Shown in pieces: positions 58,042 to 64,000 of a stretch of 64,000 nt of DNA. A program made the position numbers and the translations under genes. Positions within the stretch are counted from its first letter, which is position 1. Each line of letters begins with the position of its first letter. Source of the stretch: Rubidibacter lacunae KORDI 51-2 (GTDB taxonomy: Bacteria; Cyanobacteriota; Cyanobacteriia; Cyanobacteriales; Rubidibacteraceae); the NCBI RefSeq assembly GCF_000473895.1, contig NZ_ASSJ01000070.1:124001-188000 (forward strand), given 5' to 3'. The notes beneath the pieces are model-generated. The model was not told the DNA's origin, made no database searches, and saw nothing but the letters and a program-made list of their open reading frames with translations.

Positions 58042-58209
58042 ACATTAGCGAACCGAGCACAGTATCTTTACACGCAACATACACGCAACATAAAGGCACA
58101 CAACGCCAAGGATAGAAACTCGACAGTGGGAGACGACAGGGGGCTCATCCACGCGATCGGGATACACGCGCTTGCCGGAGTCACCAAACCTCATTGTTCG
58201 GAGTACGCC

Positions 58210-59367
58210 TCAAGTGAGTTTCTCCGCCAGTGAATACTCCGGAATGGTTGCAGCGCTGACGCCAAGATAGCGCTCGATTAGGGCGACGATGCGTTCCGCC
58301 GCCCGACCATCGCCAAATGGGTTGACCGCTGTCGCCATTGCCCGATAGGTCTCGGCATTGGCCAGTAGTTCGCTCGCTGCTGCAACCACGCTTGCCGTAT
58401 CGGTGCCCACGAGCCGTGCCGTACCGGCTGCAATTGCCTCAGGGCGCTCGGTTGTCTCGCGGAGTACCAGCACGGGTTTACCCAAACTCGGTGCTTCTTC
58501 TTGCAACCCACCCGAATCCGTGATCAGCAGCGAACAGCGCTGAATTGCGCCGACGAGCTGTGCGTAATCTAACGGCTCGGTAAGGAACGCGCGTGGATGG
58601 CGCTCCAGTGTCGCGCGGATCGGCTCCCGCACAATGGGGTTGCGATGCATCGGCAGCAACAACGCCGTATCGGGAAACTTGTTGAGAATCGTTTGGAAGC
58701 CGGACAGAATCGCTTGCAGCGGTTCGCCCCAATTTTCTCGGCGGTGAACGGTTGCCAGCAAGACGCGATAGTGCTCCCAGTCCAGCCCATCAATGTGGCA
58801 ACTTGGCTGCCGCATTGCGGTTGCTAACAAGGCATCGATTACCGTATTGCCCGTGAGGTGAACCGCCCCCGTCACGGCCGCCCGCTGCAAGTTTTCCACT
58901 GCAGCTGGAGTGGGTGCAAAGTGTAGCTGTGCGATCTGCGCGATCAACCGGCGGTTGGCTTCCTCAGGATAGGGGTTGAGCAAGTCATTCGAGCGCAAAC
59001 CAGCTTCCACGTGTCCGACCGGAATGTTCTGGTAAAACGCCGCAAGTGCTGCAGCAAATGCCGTCGTCGTGTCACCTTGTACCACCACCAAGCGCGGCGG
59101 TTTAGATGTTTGCCACAAGCGCTCCAGCCCCTGCAGGCTGCGGCAGGTGATTCCCGTGAGCGTCTGACGATCGCGCATGATTTCTAAGTCGCAATCAGCT
59201 TGCAACTCAAATAAATCCATCACCTGCGCGACCATTTCCTTATGCTGGCCGGTCAAAACCACTTGGGTATCTAGTACGGAGCTGCGGCGGCAACGCGCGA
59301 TCGCAGGTGCGAGTTTGATTGCTTCCGGGCGCGTACCGAGGACGATACAGATGGGAGCGGGAATCAT
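58210..59367 (-). CDS. wecB: UDP-N-acetylglucosamine 2-epimerase (non-hydrolysing)
   Basis: 385 aa. Motifs: ICIVLGTRPEAIKLAPAI, VVLTGQHKEMV, VVQGDTTTAFAAALAAF, GHVEAGLRSNDLLNPYPEEANRRLI (substrate-binding), VHRRENWGEPL and LLITDSGGLQEEAPSLGKPVLVLRETTERPEA, all diagnostic for WecB/MnaA. It converts UDP-GlcNAc to UDP-ManNAc, a precursor for cell-surface polysaccharide. The ATG at 59367 gives the usual length. Confidence 0.95.
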   Translation of the reverse strand: MIPAPICIVLGTRPEAIKLAPAIARCRRSSVLDTQVVLTGQHKEMVAQVMDLFELQADCDLEIMRDRQTLTGITCRSLQGLERLWQTSKPPRLVVVQGDTTTAFAAALAAFYQNIPVGHVEAGLRSNDLLNPYPEEANRRLIAQIAQLHFAPTPAAVENLQRAAVTGAVHLTGNTVIDALLATAMRQPSCHIDGLDWEHYRVLLATVHRRENWGEPLQAILSGFQTILNKFPDTALLLPMHRNPIVREPIRATLERHPRAFLTEPLDYAQLVGAIQRCSLLITDSGGLQEEAPSLGKPVLVLRETTERPEAIAAGTARLVGTDTASVVAAASELLANAETYRAMATAVNPFGDGRAAERIVALIERYLGVSAATIPEYSLAEKLT

Positions 59368-59738
59368 AGCGCGGTTTCGCTCGAGGAGGCTTTATTCTGG
59401 GTAAAGCAAATAGTTGCTGACGCCTCCAATAGTAGTCGAGGTCGCAGCTTTAAAGGCTGCAGCATTTTGCCGGTCCGCGATCGCATCGCTTGTTTATCAG
59501 AAAGAGTTGTTTTCATCTCGTAGAAGTCTTGGCGATCGCATGCGATGTTATTAAACGTTTCGCGTGTCTCGACAACATTCCTTCTCAACGCCACTTGCGA
59601 ACGCTCGACAGCAAACGCCTATATAGTCGACTGCCTCCACGCACGCAAAAAAAGTCCGGCGAAAGCCGGACTCTCTCTCTACCTTATCCCGAGTCTGAGC
59701 GGGTGCCCCGAGAAACTCGACGAACCCGCGCAGCCTTG
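59368..59738. other. intergenic stretch with a terminator
   Basis: No gene; holds the minus-strand terminator at 59647-59672 that ends the small membrane-protein gene. Confidence 0.4.
59647..59672 (-). terminator. terminator after the 127-aa membrane-protein gene
   Basis: agtccggc (59653-59660) pairs with gccggact (59665-59672) around gaaa, followed on the minus strand by a T7 tract (59647-59653). It lies 66 bases beyond the stop at 59739. Confidence 0.85.
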
Positions 59739-60122
59739 TTAGCCCGCAACGCGGTCGATGCTGCAGGTTAGCGGGCAGGCGGCAAACTTAACCACCTCCA
59801 ACTGACCGTCTTTTCCATGCAGCCAGTGCAACCAGCGCACATCGTGCGGGTGAATCCCTTTCAACGTTAGTACGGCAGCTCCAGCAAAAACAGCGAAAAT
59901 ACTACCTCCGATCAATCCACCTCCGACAACCAAAACTGCACTCGTCGGCAAAACAGATTGCAATGCTACTGCCAGGAGCATCCCGGCGGTCGAGGCAATT
60001 GCGACGAGGGGGAAACCAACTACGAGCAAGCAAATTGCGAGCGTAAAGCTCCACACCAAAAAGCTCTTTATCTGCATCAGTCCAGCCGTCCCTAATAGAC
60101 TCCGCTCCTGAGCTAACTGCAT
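59739..60122 (-). CDS. small membrane protein of unknown function
   Basis: 127 aa with two or three hydrophobic segments (FLVWSFTLAICLLVVGFPLVAIA; AVALQSVLPTSAVLVVGGGLIGGSIFAVFAG), then a polar end with GIHPHDVRWLHWLHGKDG and two Cys near the C-terminus (AACPLTC). The HPHDVRWLHWL motif appears in cyanobacterial conserved membrane proteins of unknown role. A strong terminator follows, so it is a monocistronic gene. Confidence 0.55.
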   Translation of the reverse strand: MQLAQERSLLGTAGLMQIKSFLVWSFTLAICLLVVGFPLVAIASTAGMLLAVALQSVLPTSAVLVVGGGLIGGSIFAVFAGAAVLTLKGIHPHDVRWLHWLHGKDGQLEVVKFAACPLTCSIDRVAG

Positions 60123-60829
60123 TGCCTTAACCTCCTAATAAAATCGGTCGCGCGACCCGACCCCGCCAGTTTATTAACGCTTGTACGTTGCTATAAGGTG
60201 CAACGCTAGTAGCCATGAGTATAGAAAATCCTTAGGCAATACATGAGGAAAAGGCAATGAAAGTTTACAGTGTAACCGGTTTGTTTACATTTAATTTGGG
60301 CTTTTGCCCATAGATGGGCGCGCGTCAATAGTTGGCGATCCTCCTCGATGGCAAGATGCTTGGGCTTCTACCTGGTTGCACTCAAGGGCCCGTTTGCGTC
60401 TTCACGCGCAAGGAAGCCACGGCGTGTGCTCAACAAAACTTCAAAACTTAAAATGCCATTCTCATAAAATTTCAGGTTACGGGTGCGAGCTCGGAATTTT
60501 TTACTGAGAGGAGCGATTGAAGCTAGTGCTAAAGGTCTCATTCTTGCCAAAAAAAAGCTGCTATAAAGTTCGCAACATTCGATTGACCCCCCCGGTTTGT
60601 CAAATCGGTCGCTCGGTTATTGCACATTAATGTTGGGCGCGATTGCATAGGCGTATCAGCCGTAACGTTCCACACAACAAGATGGCGATCGCGCTCATAG
60701 TTCGTGGGGGCGTGGGATCCGCTCTATATCTGCGGGCTAATATTGTTGGAGAGTTTGTGTCGGCCGACCGCTGGGAAGCCGACCGCCTTTGCGTTCGAAC
60801 AACCAGTCGCATTCCAGCAAGCAGAAACC
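60123..60829. other. 700-bp gap before the PilT-like gene
   Basis: No supported gene. The open frame of the PilT-like protein extends upstream to 60704 but the ATG at 60830 is preferred. A T-rich and homopolymer-rich stretch lies at 60440-60600. It should contain the promoter of the PilT-KaiB pair. Confidence 0.3.
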
Positions 60830-62257
60830 ATGGCCGACCAGCAGCAGCGCCGTCCGTCTACGCCTCCCCTCCCTCCGCGCGTCGCGTCGCGCATTCCGCC
60901 GGTTCCAGCGACGCAAATTCCCCCAACACCCAGGTCGACAACTGACAGGAATACCCCACTGCCGCCAGTGCCGGGTTCGAGCGGCGTCAAAAGCGAACTG
61001 ACTCAGCAAATCGCACCGCTCGACCCAAGGTCTGCGCAAACCCGGGTCGCAAACCTGCCGGTTTCTCCCGGTGCACCGCGACCGACAGTTCCACCCCAGC
61101 TATCCACACCATCGAGCGTCGCACCGCCCCCACTCGCGGCGGCTACTCCCGCCACAAGTGGTTCCAAGGGCGCGTCGTTCTACCCGTTGCCACTCGGTCA
61201 ACCGCGTTTGGCAGACATCATATATATGGCCTACGAGAACGGGTTCTCCGATATCCACATCAGCGTGACGGAAGCGCCTCGCTTGCGCAACCGCGGAGAG
61301 ATGGACTACAGCGACTACCCCGAGACCGATCGAGCTACTTTTATGAGCTGGATACACGAGATCCTCAGTGAGGCGGATGTTGAGCGTTTCCAGAAGACCC
61401 TCGAGTACGACGGTGCAGCCGACTATGACTTTGCACGCGTGCGGATCAATATCTTTATGACCATGCGGGGTCCGGCTATGGTACTGCGGTTGATCCCGCT
61501 CAAAATTCTGACTATCGACCAACTGCGCTTGCCGCAAGTTTTTCGGGATATTTGCCACGCTCACAAGGGATTGATCTTGATTACCGGTCCCACGGGATCT
61601 GGAAAATCGACCTCGATGGCTGCGATGGTGGACTACATCAACAGCGAGATGCCCAAACACATCATTACCATCGAAGACCCGATCGAATTCGTGCATCGCA
61701 GCCGCAAGGCTTTGATCCGACAGCGGGAAGTTGGCTTGCACACCCACGAGTTCGATCGCGCGCTTAAATCAGCACTGCGTGAAGACCCGGACGTGATTCT
61801 CATCGGCGAGATGCGCGATCGCGAAACGGTGAACACGGCGCTGAAAGCCGCTCAGACCGGTCACGTGGTGATGGGTACGCTACACACCAACAGCGCGATC
61901 AAGACCATCGAACGTATCCTCGGTCTATATAGTGCCGAGGAACAACCAGCCATGCGTGTCGCGCTTGCCGAGTCGATTATTGCGGTTATCGCTCAGGGTC
62001 TGTGCCGCACCACCGATGGCAAACGAGCCGCGTTCCACGACATCCTTGTCAACACGGACACGATCAAGGACTACATCCGCGACGGTAAATACGATGAGAT
62101 CTTGCCGCTTATTAAGGACGGCGAGTACGACGGCATGATCACGATGAATCAGTCGTTGTTCAATCTTTACCAAGAAGGGCGCATTACAGAGGAGGCGGCG
62201 CTCGAATGGTCGCCGACCCCGAACGAGATGGCGCAGATGTTGCGCGGTCGCGTCTGA
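60830..62257 (+). CDS. pilT: PilT-like twitching-motility ATPase with Pro-rich N-terminal extension
   Basis: 475 aa from the ATG at 60830. Residues ~1-120 are Pro/Ser/Ala-rich, unlike typical PilT. The core has DIIYMAYENGFSDIHISV, the Walker A LITGPTGSGKSTSMAAMVDY, the Asp box HIITIEDPIEFVH, the Walker B ALREDPDVILIGEMRDRETV and the His box TGHVVMGTLHTNSA. The C-terminal MITMNQSLFNLYQEGRITEEAAL is also typical. PilT retracts type IV pili. Which of the cyanobacterial pilT paralogues this is cannot be fixed. Its TGA overlaps the ATG of the next gene (TGATG). Confidence 0.9.
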   Translation: MADQQQRRPSTPPLPPRVASRIPPVPATQIPPTPRSTTDRNTPLPPVPGSSGVKSELTQQIAPLDPRSAQTRVANLPVSPGAPRPTVPPQLSTPSSVAPPPLAAATPATSGSKGASFYPLPLGQPRLADIIYMAYENGFSDIHISVTEAPRLRNRGEMDYSDYPETDRATFMSWIHEILSEADVERFQKTLEYDGAADYDFARVRINIFMTMRGPAMVLRLIPLKILTIDQLRLPQVFRDICHAHKGLILITGPTGSGKSTSMAAMVDYINSEMPKHIITIEDPIEFVHRSRKALIRQREVGLHTHEFDRALKSALREDPDVILIGEMRDRETVNTALKAAQTGHVVMGTLHTNSAIKTIERILGLYSAEEQPAMRVALAESIIAVIAQGLCRTTDGKRAAFHDILVNTDTIKDYIRDGKYDEILPLIKDGEYDGMITMNQSLFNLYQEGRITEEAALEWSPTPNEMAQMLRGRV

Positions 62258-63030
62258 TGGCAAGCGCATTGCATCCAGTGAGCGTTCCGGCAGCACGCAC
62301 ATCTAAGGACATTGCGCTGTTCACGCCAGCAGGTGACCTGGTGTACTGCTGCGATATTGAAGCGAGCGCGCGCTGGCATGCCGATCTGTGCGTTCAGTTG
62401 CAGGAACTGCTAGGCCTGCCAGAGCCGCCGCACTTTCTCGTTCCCAGCCACACGGCGACAATCGTGCGCTGGCTCGATCCGGAAACTCAGCAAGTGGTTA
62501 GTGCGGCCGAGCTGTATCCTCCAGGCTGGCAGCATCGTTCGTTGTTGTCAGCGGCGTTCGGCTTGGCTAATAATGACTGGCGCGTGCTGCCTTGGCAGGA
62601 GGAGTGTTGCGACCCACTATTGTTGCAGGCACACCGAGGTCGCTTTCCGCAGTTGTGGGATTGCCACGAAGCGATCGTGCAATGCACGCTCTCGGAAGCC
62701 TTGTTACCGACGGCAGCGGTATCTGTGTCCGAGAACCAACTAACAGGTGCGATCGCGTCGCCTACGGGGTATGTCCTGCGTCTGTTTGTCTCCGGGCGCA
62801 GCCCACTGGCCGAATCGATTTTGGCAACCTTGCACCAGTTGCTCGACCGCCGCTTGCAGCAGCCTTACACGCTGAAGGTCGTCGATATCAGCAAGCATCC
62901 CGAGCAAGCCGAACTGAATCAGGTATCGGCGACGCCCACGCTCGTGCGGGTTTGGCCGAAGCCACTTCGGCGGATTGTCGGCGGTTGGGATAATCTACAA
63001 CGCTTGCTCGACCTCGTCAGCGCAACGTAG
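62257..63030 (+). CDS. KaiB-domain protein, coupled to pilT
   Basis: 257 aa, ATG at 62257 overlapping the pilT stop. The first ~165 residues are a domain I do not recognise, starting DIALFTPAGDLVYCCDIEASARWHADLC. The C-terminal ~85 (residues ~172-254) has the KaiB thioredoxin-like pattern: YVLRLFVSGRSPLAESILATLHQLLDRRL, YTLKVVDISKHPEQAELNQVSATPTLVRV, PLRRIVGGWDNLQRLLDL. KaiB is the fold-switching clock protein; related domains occur in SasA. The order (unknown domain then KaiB) is opposite to SasA. Coupling to pilT suggests a shared function such as motility control. Confidence 0.8.
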   Translation: MASALHPVSVPAARTSKDIALFTPAGDLVYCCDIEASARWHADLCVQLQELLGLPEPPHFLVPSHTATIVRWLDPETQQVVSAAELYPPGWQHRSLLSAAFGLANNDWRVLPWQEECCDPLLLQAHRGRFPQLWDCHEAIVQCTLSEALLPTAAVSVSENQLTGAIASPTGYVLRLFVSGRSPLAESILATLHQLLDRRLQQPYTLKVVDISKHPEQAELNQVSATPTLVRVWPKPLRRIVGGWDNLQRLLDLVSAT

Positions 63031-63220
63031 GCCCAATGCCCTGCTAGCTTTGTTTGCAAGCAGCACTATGGGGGCGTCGAGAATTTGCGGGAAATTGCCA
63101 AGATTACTGCTGACAGCATCTGAATTACACTCTTAGGTGATATCCGGACCGGTTTCGGAATGATGGCTGCGCGGCGATCGCGAACGTGGCAGCAGGAAAC
63201 AACAGGAGAACGGCAGCAGG

Positions 63221-64000
63221 ATGCATCTGGTAACCGGAGCAACGGGGCAAGTCGGGCGGCGAATCGTGCGGTTGATACGCGATCGCGAGGAACCCGTGCG
63301 AGCATTCGTGCGGTTGAGCGCGCGGTATGGCGAACTCGACCAACGCGGCGCGGAGATTTTTGTCGGGGAACTCGAGGACACCCGCGATATTCAACGGGCA
63401 TGCCGAGGCGTGCGCGTTATCCTCAGCACTCACGGCTCTACAGGCAATCCCCAGCGCCTCGATTACCGCGCCAACATTGAATTAATCGATGCAGCAAAAG
63501 ATAATGGTGTCGAACATTTCGTGTTTATTTCCGTGCTCGGGGCCGACCGCGGTTATGAAGACGCGCCTATTTTCAAGGCCAAGCGCGAGGTCGAAAAATA
63601 CCTGGCTGCGAGCGGGCTTAACTATACAATCTTGCGGCCCTCGGGTTTAGCGTCCGAACTGATTGCATCGGCAGAACGATGCCGCGATTCGGGCATTTAC
63701 GTCCTCGTGGGTGACCCAGGAAACCGTACCTCGATTGTCAGTACTGACGACCTGGCTGATATTGCCGTTGCATCCATGACCGCTGAGGGAGCGAAGAACC
63801 GCACGTTTTCAGTCGGAGGTCCGGACGTACTCAAACGCGAAGATATCCCGAGCGTTTACGGACGTATTCTCGATCGCGAACCGGTCGTTATTAACGTACC
63901 GCTTCCGGTCGTCGATTTCGTGCGAGCGGGGGTCGGCTTTTTCGACACCGACCTACAGTGCAACCTCGGTACGTTTAGAACGCTCCTCGCTAACGAGTTT
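63221..64000 (+). CDS. NmrA-like/atypical SDR NAD(P)-binding protein (3' truncated by window)
   Basis: At least 260 aa from the ATG at 63221, preceded by aggagaacgg; the frame is open at the window end. GATGQVGRRIVRLI (GxxGxxG nucleotide site), then VRAFVRLS, LIDAAKDNGVEHFVFISVLGADRG, APIFKAKREVEKYLAASGLNYTILRPSGLASELI and RTSIVSTDDLADIAVASM. These fit the atypical SDR group (NmrA/Ycf39-type). Such proteins bind NAD(P) and may be reductases, regulators or assembly factors. The C-terminus is outside the window. Confidence 0.85.
   Translation, partial: MHLVTGATGQVGRRIVRLIRDREEPVRAFVRLSARYGELDQRGAEIFVGELEDTRDIQRACRGVRVILSTHGSTGNPQRLDYRANIELIDAAKDNGVEHFVFISVLGADRGYEDAPIFKAKREVEKYLAASGLNYTILRPSGLASELIASAERCRDSGIYVLVGDPGNRTSIVSTDDLADIAVASMTAEGAKNRTFSVGGPDVLKREDIPSVYGRILDREPVVINVPLPVVDFVRAGVGFFDTDLQCNLGTFRTLLANEF

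Noticed and set aside
1-64000. CRISPR array, rRNA operon, defence island or prophage
   Set aside because: No regularly spaced repeats, no rRNA-like sequence, and no cluster of phage, nuclease or restriction genes seen.

Overview
The window is chromosomal DNA of a cyanobacterium. The sequence is GC-rich and full of the HIP1 palindrome (gcgatcgc and near variants), inside genes as well as between them. The gene content agrees: magnesium chelatase ChlI, a BciB-type 8-vinyl reductase, HemE, a ClpR/ClpP pair, a CBS-CP12 fusion, a KaiB-domain protein, a PspA/Vipp1 protein, and many short families typical of cyanobacteria (DUF3598, DUF3531, DUF2358, DUF962). The genus cannot be fixed from what is visible. 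No rRNA, tRNA, CRISPR array, prophage or defence island was found. The window is mostly housekeeping sequence with a few decayed mobile elements.

Layout. 1-5.6 kb: end of a BirA-like biotin ligase, a secreted M23 peptidase, a DUF429 protein, an amidohydrolase and a DUF962 membrane protein. 6.2-11.2 kb, all on +: chlI, then an MlaF-like ATPase and an MCE (MlaD-like) protein, parts of a lipid ABC transporter with no permease gene nearby, then a DUF697 membrane protein with a degenerate P-loop. 11.2-12.75 kb: two small non-autonomous inverted-repeat elements around a DUF3598 gene whose frame breaks at a run of nine T. 12.75-21.5 kb: bciB, nnr, clpR-clpP with a terminator, a J-domain protein and a 911-aa DHH-CBS-CCA-transferase fusion. 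21.5-27.7 kb, mostly on -: a small unknown protein, a fatty-acid-hydroxylase-type enzyme, an AarF/UbiB kinase, a PspA/Vipp1 protein and a SPOR-domain protein. 28-36.6 kb: a Cys-rich protein, an S66 peptidase, hemE, CBS-CP12, a DUF948-like protein, purB, two tiny ORFs, a Nudix hydrolase and DUF3531. 36.8-44.7 kb: typA, DUF2358, an ArsA ATPase, pstS with a Pho box, a pseudouridine synthase overlapping a rodZ-like gene, and rpe. 44.8-54.5 kb: an S8-like protease, a broken IS630 transposase joined to a foreign C-terminal ORF, sppA, aqpZ, a lipase, a VOC protein, an SSS symporter and a degenerate repeat copy. 54.6-64 kb: argS, a GT4 glycosyltransferase, wecB, a small membrane protein, a PilT-like ATPase translationally coupled to a KaiB-domain protein, and an NmrA-type SDR running off the end.

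Functional themes are tetrapyrrole/chlorophyll synthesis (chlI, bciB, hemE), envelope and membrane upkeep (M23, S66, MCE transport, PspA, RodZ, SppA), proteolysis (ClpRP, SppA, S8), Calvin-cycle metabolism and regulation (rpe, CBS-CP12), phosphate uptake, and pilus motility with a possible clock-like partner. I see no multi-gene system that is clearly new. The items most worth checking are the PilT/KaiB pair, the half-CP12 fusion, the DUF3598 slippage site, the degenerate GTPase-like DUF697 protein, the mobile-element remnants and two unannotated-size small ORFs near 34.7-35.0 kb.
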